DNA of 64,000 bases from Puccinellia tenuiflora (taxonomy: Eukaryota > Streptophyta > Magnoliopsida > Poales > Poaceae): contig QRDG01000519.1 in assembly GCA_012064385.1 (NCBI GenBank), positions 310,001 to 374,000 of the forward strand, given 5' to 3'. A model generated the notes under the pieces. That model did no database searches. It saw nothing but the letters and a program-made list of their open reading frames with translations, and was not told where the DNA came from. This document shows, piece after piece, positions 33,161-44,918 of the stretch. The position numbers were made by a program, and so were the translations under genes. How positions within the stretch are numbered: the stretch's first letter is position 1; the number at the start of each line of letters is the position of its first letter.

Positions 33161-33678
33161 CACCACTACAAGAAATATGTCAACTAGTGACCTTCTGTCA
33201 GTGACCCTGAGAAAATTGGTCATAGATCTGTGACCATTTTGAATAACTTGGTCGTAAGCAATTTTGGAGGGTCCAAACCCGAAAACATAATGACCAAATT
33301 TATCAGAAAGGTCATAGTCTCATTGCATGAATTGGTCATAATGGAGACGACACTAGCCTATGACCTTTTTGCTAACTGATTACGACCAATTTAAATGGTC
33401 ATACTCCTAATTTATGATGCGTTGAAATGACTGGGCGGCCACCTCAGCATTTTTGCCTACGTGTCATGTCCATTTGTCAATTTTCGCCTATGTATCATAT
33501 CCACTTGTCAATTTAAATATAAAATCCAACTCCACCCCTATTCAATGACAGTCCGGACCCACCGACCTGCCATGTGGGGCTGACCCTACAGTCCAGTGCG
33601 ACCCACCCTTCTAACCGGTGGACAATCCACATGTGACACACTGTTGTTAAGTGGAACCCTCCATGTGGGACATACCCT

Positions 33679-33770
33679 GCTGACGAGTGGGACCCAACAT
33701 AATAGGACCCGACATATACTGCACGCTGACGAGTGGGACCCAACATAATAGGACCCGCCATATACTGCAT
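33679..33770. repeat. 46-bp tandem duplication
   Basis: Two copies of a unit beginning GCTGACGAGTGGGACCCAAC, differing by one base, inside a stretch of GTGGGACC-type motifs. The same motif class occurs near the left end of the 46-61 kb CACTA. Confidence 0.8.
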
Positions 33771-33784
33771 AATTATTGGCAAAA

Positions 33785-33855
33785 AGGGTGAGCCGGAGAC
33801 TCGAACCCGCAACCTGCCCTTACTCCTCTGGCCTTCGAACCACAAGGCCACCAGC
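33785..33855 (-). other. tRNA-like segment (possible Pol III boxes)
   Basis: On the minus strand, TGGCCTTGTGG resembles an A box and GGGTTCGAGTC resembles a B box about 35 bases later, followed by CCGGCTCACC and a T-run. The acceptor and T stems pair poorly, so this is not a functional tRNA. It looks like a tRNA-derived piece. A similar module lies at 60.97-61.03 kb in the other CACTA family, in the same orientation relative to the nearest element end. Confidence 0.35.
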
Positions 33856-34099
33856 ACGCTTGTGTCAAACAGGTGCGCCCTCTGTCTTTAACCTATAAGT
33901 TGAGCCACTAGGCCTGTTTTGGGCGGGCCGGTTGGTGAGGAGAATGGGCCGATTCGGCTTAGCTGCTAGGCTGCCCAGCATGGCATAGCGGGATTTTTTT
34001 TGTTCTTTCTCTTTTCTTTTTCTGTTTTCTTTCATAACAATTGGTTTTGAACTTCAATTTCAACCAAATAAGTTTTCAAACTTCTCTAAAAGTGTCCTA

Positions 34100-37000
34100 T
34101 GTCATTATATACTATTAGGTACAGTTTTTAAAATTCGTGTGGTCTACTTTTGCAACATACTACGTATTTGAGTTAGGTTCTTCGCACAAAAAAACACACT
34201 TTGGCGTTCGAAAATAGAAAATGATTTTTTTGTGCGAAGAAAACGAAAACTTCCTTTGACAACATTATTCGTCATTCCAAGATGCACGACTTGTGCACAT
34301 TATGGAAACATTTGAATAAACTACGTCACTGTAGAAATTATTGGTGTATCTCTGATGGAAACATTTGAACAAACTACGTCATTGCAGAAATTTGACCCGT
34401 TTCCAGCCGAATCAGCAGAAATTTGTCTTTTTGATGAGAGATGTATAGAGATCTTTTAAAACACAAACATTTGGTTATTTTTGCATTAAATATGGTCCAA
34501 TATTTTTATAAATTTCTGTGGTTCAATTTTGTAACATGTTTTTGGTAGGTGCTTCACAAACCAATCCATTTTCGGCACTCGGAAAATGAGAAATGATTTT
34601 TTTGTGTAACGAAAATGAAAACTTTCTTTGTCAACATTGTTCTCCATTCCAAGATGCACGCTTGTATATAATATGGACATATTTAAACAAACTACGCGAT
34701 GAATTTCATCATAACATTCGTCATTTGGCCTGAAAGTCATGAATCTTCGTTCATGGTAGCTCATTTCTGAGAACACTTTTTCAATATATTTGCCGTATTC
34801 CAAGTTTCTTATTTTTCCTCAAAACTAGGTCACATATAATGACACATTGCGAAGGATTTCCATTATCTTGATTTTTTTGAATTCTTTATGCCGATTTCAA
34901 AATGCGGTCAAAATTGACGACACGACTGTTCTTTGCTAGGTGTTGAATCTTGCGAAACTATTGGAGTATCTCTGATGAAATAGATAGTTGTGTACCTAAA
35001 CATGATTTTTTTTAAAATCACGAGCAAACTACGAGGCAGTTGTAGTTCAAATTTGACCCGTTTCCAACCGAATCGGCAGAAATTTGTCTTTTTGATGAGA
35101 GGTGTATAGAGACCTTTTGAAACACAATCATTTGGTTATTTATGCGTTAAATATGGTCCAATATTTTTATAAATTTCTGTGGTTCAAATTTGTAACATAT
35201 TTTTGGTAGGTGCTTCACAAAACAACCCATTTTCGGCACTCGGAAAATGAGAAATGATTTTTTTGTGTAACGAAAATGAAAACTTTCTTTGGCAACATTG
35301 TTCTCCATTCCAAGATGCATGCTTGTATATAATATGGACATATTTAAACAAACTACGCGATGAATTTCATCATAACATTCGTCATTTGGCCTGTAAGTCA
35401 TGAATCTTCGTTCATGGTAGCTCATTTCTGAGAACACTTTTTCAATATATTTGCCGTATTCCAAGTTTCTTATTTTTCCTCAAAACTAGGTCACATATAA
35501 TGACACATTGCGAAGGATTTCCATTATCTTGATTTTTTTTATTTCTTTATGCCGATTTCAAAATGCGGTCAAAATTGACGACACGACTGTTCTTTGCTAG
35601 GTGTTGAATCTTGCGAAACTATTGGAGTATCTCTGATGAAATAGATAGTTGTGTACCTAAACATGATTTTTTTTAAAATCACGAGCAAACTACGAGGCAG
35701 TTGTAGTTCAAATTTGACCCGTTTCCAACCGAATCGGCAGAAATTTGTCTTTTTGATGAGAGGTGTATAGAGACCTTTTGAAACACAAACATTTGGTTAT
35801 TTGTGCATTAAATATGGTCCAATATTTTTATAAATTTCTGTGGTTCAAATTTGTAACATATTTTTGGTAGGTGCTTCACAAAACAACCCATTTTCGGCAC
35901 TCGGAAAATGAGAAATGATTTTTTTGTGTAACGAAAATGAAAACTTTCTTTGGCAACATTGTTCTCCATTCCAAGATGCATGCTTGTATATAATATGGAC
36001 ATATTTAAACAAACTACGCGATGAATTTCATCATAACATTCGTCATTTGGCCTGAAAGTCATGAATCTTCGTTCATGGTAGCTCATTTCTGAGAACACTT
36101 TTTCAATATATTTGCCGTATTCCAAGTTTCTTATTTTTCCTCAAAACTAGGTCACATATAATGACACATTGCGAAGGATTTCCATTATCTTGATTTTTTT
36201 TATTTCTTTATGCCGATTTCAAAATGCGGTCAAAATTGACGACACGACTGTTCTTTGCTAGGTGTTGAATCTTGCGAAACTATTGGAGTATCTCTGATGA
36301 AATAGATAGTTGTGTACCTAAACATGATTTTTTTTTTTAAATCACGAGCAAACTACGAGGCGGTTGTAGTTCAAATTTGACCCGTTTCCAACCGAATCGG
36401 CAGAAATTTGTCTTTTTGATGAGAGGTGTATAGAGACCTTTTGAAACACAAACATTTGGTTATTTGTGCATTAAATATGGTCCAATATTTTTATAAATTT
36501 CTGTGGTTCAAATTTGTAACATATTTTTGGTAGGTACTTCACAAAACAACCCATTTTCGGCACTCGGAAAATGAGAAATGATTTTTTTGTGTAACGAAAA
36601 TGAAAACTTTCTTCGGCAACATTGTTCTCCATTCCAAGATGCACGCTTGTATATAATATGGACATATTTAAACAAACTATGCGATGAATTTCATCATAAC
36701 ATTCGTCATTTGGCCTGAAAGTCATGAATCTTCGTTCATGGTAGCTCATTTCTGAGAACACTTTTTCAATATATTTGCCGTATTCCAAGTTTCTTATTTT
36801 TCCTCAAAACTAGGTCACATATAATGACACATTGCGAAGGATTTCCATTATCTTGATTTTTTTTATTTCTTTATGCCGATTTCAAAATGCGGTCAAAATT
36901 GACGACACGACTGTTCTTTGCTAGGTGTTGAATCTTGCGAAACTATTGGAGTATCTCTTATGAAATAGATAGTTGTGTACCTAAACTTGATTTTTTTAAA

Positions 37001-39350
37001 AAATCACGAGCAAACTACGAGGCGGTTGTAGTTCAAATTTGACCCGTTTCCAACCGAATCGGCAGAAATTTGTCTTTTTGATGAGAGGTGTATAGAGACC
37101 TTTTAAAACACAAACATTTGGTTATTTGTGAATTAAATATGGTCCAATATTTTTATAAATTGCTGTGGTTCAAATTTGTAACATGTTTTTGGCAGGTGCT
37201 TCACAAACCAATCCATTTTCGGCACTCGGAAAATGAGAAATGATTTTTTTGTGTAATGAAAATGAAAACTTTCTTTGGCAACATTGTTCTCCATTCCAAG
37301 ATGCATGCTTGTATATAATATGGACATATTTAAACAAACTACGCGATGAATTTCATCATAACATTCGTCATTTGGCCTGTAAGTCATGAATCTTCGTTCA
37401 TGGTAGCTCATTTTTGAGAACACTTTTTCAATATATTTGCCGTATTCCAAGTTTCTTATTTTTCCTCAAAACTAGGTCACATATAATGACACATTGCGAA
37501 GGATTTCCATTATCTTGATTTTTTTAATTCTTTATGCCGATTTCAAAATGCAGTCAAAATTGACGACACGACTGTTCTTTGCTAGGTGTTGAATCTTGCG
37601 AAACTATTGGAGTATCTCTTATGAAATAGATAGTTGTGTACCTAAACTTGATTTTTTTAAAAATCACGAGCAAACTACGAGGCGGTTGTAGTTCAAATTT
37701 GACCCGTTTCCAACCGAATCGGCAGAAATTTGTCTTTTTGATGAGAGGTGTATAGAGACCTTTTAAAACACAAATATTTGGTTATTTGTGAATTAAATAT
37801 GGTCCAATATTTTTATAAATTGCTGTGGTTCAAATTTGTAACATGTTTTTGGCAGGTGCTTCACAAAACAACCCATTTTAGGCACTCGGAAAATGAGAAA
37901 TGATTTTTTTGTGTAACGAAAATGAAAACTTTCTTCGGAAACATTGTTCTCCATTCCAAGATGCACGCTTGTATATAATATGGACATATTTAAACAAACT
38001 ATGCGATGAACTTCATCATAACATTTGTCATTTCGCCTGAAAGTCATGAATCTTCGTCCGTGGTAGCTCATTTCCGAGAACACTTTTTCAATATATTTGC
38101 CACATTCCAAGTTTATTATTTTTCCTCAAAACTAGGTCACATATAATGACTCATTGCGAAGGATTTCCATTATTTTGATTTTTTTTGAATTCTTTATGCC
38201 GATTTCAAAATGCGGTCAAAATTGACGACACGACCGTTCTTAGCTAGGGGTTGAATCTTGTGAAACTATTGGTGTATCTCTGATGAAATAGATAGTTGTG
38301 TACCTAAAAATGATTTTTTCAAAAAATCACGAGCAAACTACGAGGCAGCCATAGTTCAAATTTAACCCAGTTCCAACCGAATCGGCATAAATTTGTCTTT
38401 TTGATGAGAGGTGTATAGATACCTTTTGAAACTCAAATATTTGGTTATTTGTGCATTAAATATGGTCTAATATTTTTATAAATTGTTGTGGTTCAAATTT
38501 GTAACATATTTTTTGTAGTTGCTTCACAAAACAACCTATTTTCGGCACTCGGAAAATGAGAAATGATTTTTTATGTAACGAAAATGAAAACTTTCTTCGA
38601 CAACATTGTTCTCCATTCCAAGATGCACGCTTGTATATATTATGGACTTATTTAAACCAACTATGCCATGAATGTCATCATAACATTCGTCATTTGCCCT
38701 GAAAGTTATGAATCTTCATTCATGGTAGCTCATTTCTGAGAACACTTTTTCAAGATATTTTCCGTATTCCAAGTTTCTTATTTTTTCACAAAACTAGGTC
38801 ACATATAATGACACATTGCGAAGGATTTCCATTATTTTGATTTTTTTTGAATTCTTTATGCCGATTTCAAAATGAGGTCAAAATTGACGACACGACCGTT
38901 CTTAGCTAGGGGTTGAATCTTGCGAAACTATTGGTGTATCTCTGATGAAATAGATAGTTGTGTACCTAAAAATGATTTTTTCAAAAAATCACGAGCAAAC
39001 TACGAGGCAGCCGTAGTTCAAATTTAACCCGGTTCCAACCGAATCGGCATAAATTTGTCTTTTTGATGAGAGGTGTATAGATACCTTTTGAAACACAAAC
39101 ATTTGGTTATTTGTGCATTAAATATGGTCTAATATTTTTATAAATTGTTGTGGTTCAAATTTGTAACATATTTTTTGTAGTTGCTTCACAAAACAACCTA
39201 TTTTCGGCACTCGGAAAATGAGAAATGATTTTTTTGTGTAACGAAAATGAAAACTTTCTTCGGCAACATTGTTCTCCATTCCAAGATGCACGCTTGTATA
39301 TAATATGGACTTATTTAAACAAACTATGCCATGAATGTCATCATAATATT
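34100..39350. repeat. Tandem array, about 661-bp unit, seven to eight copies
   Basis: Marker GAAGGATTTCC recurs at about 34851, 35512, 36173, 36836, 37498, 38158 and 38820, spacing 660-663 bp. Adjacent units are very similar. The first partial unit (about 34100-34480) and the last ones are more diverged, as in arrays growing by unequal crossing-over from the middle. Each unit holds a minus-strand 105-codon open frame (34486-34803 and equivalents), probably incidental. Confidence 0.9.
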
Positions 39351-40026
39351 CGTGAATATAGTATGGATTTCGACTCAAATTGAGCTGGGGTATGGCATTT
39401 AACATAGCATAGTTTGTCATAATGAGGTCATATTTCACGCACTTGTGTAACTTGGATGTAGAATAGTGTTGAATAAGAGGTTTAGGTTTTTCTTTAATAA
39501 AAAACCCATTTATCATTTTTGTAGTGTTGAAACGGCTTTTTTTGTGAAGCGTTTACCAAAACGGTTCACCGAAAGCAGAACATCCAAATGTATAGAAAAT
39601 AATAGACCACTTTATAATTACATAGCACCATGGGTTTGAATGTAAAAACATTTTTAGCTATTAATAACATTTTATAGAAGTTCTTGTTAGCTTTGTTGGA
39701 AGTGCGTTCGATTTAAACTGCGAGTGTCTCATAATTTGGTTTTGAGTTTTCGCAAAATATCTATGTATTGATGTTTCCTCTTCGTAGAACTAGACGGGCA
39801 CTTTTCTAGTATTTCTTTTAAAATTTGTGCTCCAATTTGGTAACAAAAACTTGGTTCGTTCTCACATAAATAGAGACAGGTCAAGTTTTTTGTTTTTGCA
39901 TCATAACTATTCTGGCGAACTGGGCCGAAATTTGCACAGCCCAGGTCTATTAGGCCCGTTGGACAGCAGCTTAAGCTGTCCGAGCCGTCGGATGCCGATC
40001 CGACGGTCCGCAGCGCGCGCGCGTGG

Positions 40027-42400
40027 TATAAAAGGAGCCTGTCGCCGCCGCCCCCCGCGTAAACCCTAACCCTATCTCCCGTCCCCTCCCTCTCTTCTCT
40101 CTCGCGTGACGCCGACCAGAGAGCAACCGCGAGAATCACGTCGGCGACCAGAGAGCGACGGAGAGAAGCACGCCGGCGACGAGGGCCTTCGCGACGGAAG
40201 AAGAGAGGCACTGGCGTCGTCCAGGCCCGTCGCCGGCACTGCGTGCAGCTTTGGCTAGCGCGCAGCTCCGTCGATTGGCTCTGGGCGCCGCCGTCGGCGA
40301 GGCGACGACGCACGAGCGGGCGTCTCCGCGTCGGCGTCGACCACCAGCTTCATCTCCGACACCGCAACAGGCCTCTTCGAGAAGAACGGTGATGGTAAGG
40401 GAATCCCTTACTCCCACGCCTACTCGCTCCTCCTCCGGATCCTTGATCCCCACTGACCCCTCCTCTCTCGGCTAACCCTAGATGGGCACCACCCCTCGGC
40501 TCCACCTTGCTCGAAAAGGTCGCCGCCGGATCCCCTCCTTCCTGACAGCAATGCTCCCGATCCGCTCCTCGTCGTCGATGCGTGCTCCAGATCCAGGAAC
40601 TTCAAGGACGCTGAGGGAGGAGACAGGGAAAGAGAGCTTCAAGGACGTCAAACCTGCTCACCCGCTTCAACTGCGACTACTTTGCCTCAAATGGTACACC
40701 GCTGGACACGAAAGGGAAGTACCTACCACCCATGTCCATCACTGTCTTCTTGTTAGAAATTGGTATATGCCATGCCGTGTGGATCTCAAGAGGTCTTGCT
40801 GGTTATCATTGAATGCTTCACCATACTACTGTGTTCTGAATGCTTGGTTCATCTATCTGCATACGCTGTACAATTCAATTTTGTAATGATATTATGATGA
40901 AACAAATTAGTCACAAGCATGGTCCTTCAAAATCAGATAAGTCAGGACTTGGTAATTGCCCTTTGGAATTCTGTAAATGGGAACATGAAATAACATCCTG
41001 GCATGAAAGAACGCTTCATTTTTCTATATTGTAATAGCTTTTGATACTTGTTATCTGAACCGAAAGCTTGATCATGTTATATAAATCTATATGATAGCTT
41101 GTTTACTTTGAACCGAACATGAAATAAAATCATGGCATGAAATTAAAACCTGAAAACATGACCTGTCATTTTTAGTAAATCATACCATTCCATGCATACT
41201 TAAAACCTGACCTGTCATTCTTAGTAAATATATTAAGCCTTGTTCTATTACTTGTTGTATGCAGGCAGATTGGAGCCTATGCTTTCCTTTAAAAACCTAT
41301 TTCTTGATATCAAATGCTCATTCAGTTGTCAGGATCGATGATTCATTATTTCCATGTGCCAGGATCGATGATTCATTATTGCAGTTCCAGCATGAGGTTG
41401 TCTTAATTAACCTGTTTGTCATGGTGTTCTGAATCCTTACATTCTCAATGTCGCAGGGGACGGGATCACGGAATGATGGCTGCGTTGCCATTGGCATGAG
41501 GCTCATGTAGCTGCTGGACGAGATGGCACTCAGCTGTGCGCTCAGGCTTCAACTCGCTGTCCGCGCCCTCTTCCAGTTTGGTGAGGTTTGGCCGTTAACC
41601 CTAACTGATTCTAAACTGTGATGAATTGCTTGTCGTTTTTACCTTTGAAATGCATGGTCCTGTTGTTTTTGTCCATGAGTGCCGTGCTGTGCTGGAGTTT
41701 CATGTGGATAGCCTTGCTTTCTTCAAGGTCTATACAAATGCATCTCTGTCTGGCAACATATGCCTCTTCTGGCATGTTAGCATTTTGGATGTTCATGTGA
41801 ATGTTGATATACCATACTTGTGTTCTTATGGAGTAGTAAATAAACTGTCATGTCATTCTCCAAGTCTGCACATAGCATTGTTATTGTAGGAGCAGATTTC
41901 TCATCCTTCTTTGGATAATAAACTTGAACTTGCTTTATAGCCAGTTTAGCTGTATACTACCAGTTCAAGTTGTTTGCTATATATCATGTTCTGTTTTGCT
42001 ACTGAACAACCTTCAACTTAAATGTTGAGTTGCCGTGTACACAATTGTTTCAAATTTAAGCTGAACTCAGTCCTTGTTGTTTGGTGGAGTCAGTAAAGTA
42101 GAGTCTTGATATGCTCCTCAAAGTACTTAATATGTGGATGGATGTGCTATTTTGCAGGTCAAAGGGGGCAAAGGTGTTGGAGATGGGTTGCTGATGGTGC
42201 ACGAGGAAGCGGAAGTGACATTTCTAGGATATCAAAGTTTTACAAGAACTAAAGACTCAAGAAGTTAGAGGACGCATGAAGTTCCTGGGTACCAAAGAGT
42301 AGCTAGCTTCTTATACTTGCTGAGCTTGGCTGTTATTTGTACCATATTGTATGGTTACATTGTGATTGTGTGGAATATTATGGTGAACTCAGTTTTGCTG
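40027..42400 (+). other. Promoter and transcript-like segment in the 33-43 kb CACTA
   Basis: TATAAAA at 40027-40033 is followed by a CT-rich leader with AAACCCTAACCC (telo-box, about 40061). A long intron-like AT-rich region has exon-like GC blocks near 41455-41580 (donor at GTGAGG) and 42158-42300 (acceptor TTTTGCAG). Part of it (41235-41330) is homologous to 26690-26810 in the sister CACTA. No long ORF is preserved. It is best read as a captured gene promoter and exon fragments that may still be transcribed. The 39.35-40.02 kb stretch upstream holds nothing I recognise. Confidence 0.4.
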
Positions 42401-43073
42401 TTGTTTGAAAATCTCCATTTATTTTCTCGTTTCTGATTGATTCATCTGTTATTAACAATCTGTTAAGTAAATTAATCCTGATGATTGGTACTTCTTCCGA
42501 TTAATCTGACAATTGGGACCCACGTGTCTGCAAAAATCCTAAAATAAAATTAAATGAACCAAGCTTCTAGACTAATCTGACAACTGGGACCCATCTGTCT
42601 GCAATTATTAAAATAATCCGAAAATAGAAATTAAATGGACCGCAAAAAGGCCACGGCCCAGCAAATAAAAAGGCTGAATTGCCCATGTAGCTGTCCTAAA
42701 TCGACAAGAGAAAAACATTAAATGGGCTGAATTATTGGGCTCGGTCCATCTAGACGTCTGAACTGGACCGGGCTAATTCTGATCTACGACCATTTCATTT
42801 GGTCACTATTTTGCCACGTCAGCTCTGCCACGTTGGATCTGACGTGGTCTGGTCAGATAGCCAGTGACCAAATAATTTGGTCGTAAAATCTATGACCTTT
42901 TATTTGGTCACAGACGTCTATGACCAATTCCCAAAAAAGGTCACGTAGTTTCATTAGTGACGCTCATCTTTTGACCAACTATTTTTTGTCACAAAAAGGT
43001 CACAAATGAAAATACGTGACCTTTCAGTGACCAATATGGAGGGTCACTAGATAGCATATTTGTTGTAGTGCAC

Positions 43074-43284
43074 ATATTTCTTCAATCATTTCAATGTGTT
43101 CACGTGCAGTCTTAGTTCCATCTCCTGAAAATACATTCTTCATAACTCTTTCAACATGCCCAGTGGGAATTTTAAATCCCACTTCAGGTATCTTAGACAC
43201 AACAGTTTCAACCACTTTAGCAGTAGTGGTATAAGCACTTTCAAAAAGAGTAAGGTACAGCGAGGGACGATTCTTAAGTGCCAT
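43074..43284 (-). pseudogene. Athila gag, N-terminal part
   Basis: Begins at MALKNRPSLYL (43284), or at an upstream in-frame ATG at 43326. It continues through VERVMKNVFSGDGTKTAREH and HIEMIEEIC to the CACTA end at 43070. The C-terminal half is on the other side of that element (33160 and below). The CAC duplication on both sides shows a clean insertion. Confidence 0.75.
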
Positions 43285-43363
43285 AGTAGCAATGAGATAA
43301 AACAACAAATATAATTCAGATTTCAAGTTTCCTTACCAAACTTCTTACCAATAGCGCTACGCT

Positions 43364-43380
43364 CCCCGGCAACGGCGCCA
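43364..43380 (-). other. Athila primer-binding site (tRNA-Asp type)
   Basis: On the minus strand this is TGGCGCCGTTGCCGGGG, the tRNA-Asp-complementary PBS used by Athila elements. It lies 11 bases inside the 5' LTR. Confidence 0.8.
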
Positions 43381-43391
43381 GAAAAGTATCT

Positions 43392-44918
43392 TGATGACTC
43401 CCAAGTGCAGGAGATCAATTGTAGTACCTTTCAATGAGAAAAGGCTGTCAAACCCACAAGGAGCTGAAGGTATTGGTTAGAAAGAATGATAAATAAAACA
43501 ATAAAAGATGCAAGTGTTTTTGGGATTTTTGGTTGTATAAATGCAAAAGAATAAAAATGCTTAAAATAAATACTAGCAAGTAGAAAGCTCTCAAAGAGAG
43601 AGAAAGCCCAATCCTCTATGTGGCTAGAGGATAAGCTCAAGTGATGTGTGTCTTATATGTGGAAAACGTTCCCGAGGGCGGCATGGATATCACTAGGCAT
43701 AGAGATTTATTAAACAACACGTTGCATATCTTGTCAAGTTTTAATCTTCTTGGGGCGGAGCCATAACTAGGCATAGCTAAATAATTAAACTACAACCCCT
43801 TATGATGGATCATGTGGCCAATTTAATTACTTGCACATGAATTATTAAGACATAAAGTCCCACCATAGCATTACACTCTAAGGTCCCCGACACTACTACC
43901 CACATAATATAACTGCATGACTCTGTCTTGGGCTTAGTTGTCCTCCCAAGTCTTCCTCAATTCATTACACTACGTTGTTCTCCTATGAGCCCTTTAAAGG
44001 TGAAGTGTTGTGCAGTCGACGTTCGCACAACACCATCATAGAATCACATAAAAGATAAACTCTTGACAAAATACCAACACATGTTATATATAAATCATTG
44101 CCAATTCATCCTATGCCCTCAGGAACATATGGGAACTACTCACAACGTGCAAACATGATCATAATCAGTGGCATAAAGGGTACAACACAATCTGAAATAA
44201 ATACTTCACCACCAAATAATGACAAGTACCCAATCACAAACATGAATAGGAGCACTAGCCAATGATCTAGGGTATAGCAACTCTCAAACTATGAGGGGAA
44301 CAGAGTGGATCACGGAGATGGTGATGGAGATGGTGCTGGTGATGGTGATGACGGTGATGTAGAGGCCTCCTCCCACGCCAAGGAGGAGAGGTGATGATGA
44401 TGGCGATTTTCCCCTCTCCGGAGCTCCGCAGCAGCAGGATCTGACCCCCTTCGGAGAGAATCAGGAGCTCCGCCGCCGCCATGGCCTCAGATAATTCGGG
44501 GAAAATTAGGGCGTCCCTTTTCGGCGAAGACGAAGGTGTTGGTAAAAAGCCCCACGCGAGGAGGTGCTCGAGGGCCTACTTGGTGGGTCCCACTCGGCCA
44601 GGTACATGGGCCGCGTGGGCCCACCCCATTTGGCCCTCGTGGCCCTCCTGTCTTCGGTCTTCTTTCCTCCACCCTTCTCCTGATGAAAAACTGGCGTGAT
44701 ATTTTTCTTTAATTATTTGAGTCCGCGAAACTCCTGAAACAATAAAAACAAGAAAAGGGGGGTATTCTGCCTCCCAGATGTTAAATGCCAAAAATAGGAC
44801 TTTGTATGAAAGTCCCATAAATCATCTAAAACATGCAAAACATCGATGTAACAATGAAAATAACATATCAATATGATAATATAAGATATAAAAATGATGA
44901 TATAAAATGCACGTATCA
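43392..44918 (-). repeat. Athila 5' LTR
   Basis: Near-identical to 10401-11942, with the same TG...CA ends, about 15 bases shorter mainly in the G-run. It lies next to the PBS. The promoter should read leftward from here. Confidence 0.9.

Larger units (their letters stand above)
33164..43070. mobile_element. CACTA element with amplified internal module
   Basis: Begins CACTACAAGAAATATG and ends CATATTTGTTGTAGTG with CAC on both sides (33161-33163, 43071-43073). Its terminal 200 bp closely match those of the 24100-29171 element, and the right subterminal parts (GATCTGACGTGG, TTTGGTCAC) also align. Internal layout: a tRNA-like segment, a long tandem array, then a promoter and exon-like blocks. 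No transposase was found. It splits the Athila gag. Confidence 0.9.
10401..44918 (-). mobile_element. Athila-lineage Ty3/gypsy retrotransposon, with nested insertions
   Basis: It is bounded by two related LTRs of about 1.53 kb, with PBS at the right and polypurine tract at the left, so it reads on the minus strand. Pol order is gag, protease, RT, RNase H, integrase, then an extra ORF. Flanks ACGGC (10396-10400) and ACAGC (44919-44923) form a five-base duplication with one mismatch, inside the LINE RT. Two elements are nested in it: Tat-like at 15779-30410 and CACTA at 33164-43070. Without them it is about 10 kb, the expected size. Stops in gag and at the protease/RT junction, plus an integrase frameshift, make it defective. 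Confidence 0.9.

Noticed and set aside
33785..33855. Functional tRNA gene
   Set aside because: A and B box-like motifs are present but acceptor and T stems do not pair; called tRNA-like only.
40061..40073. Interstitial telomere repeat
   Set aside because: Only one and a half AAACCCT units; fits a telo-box in a promoter leader.
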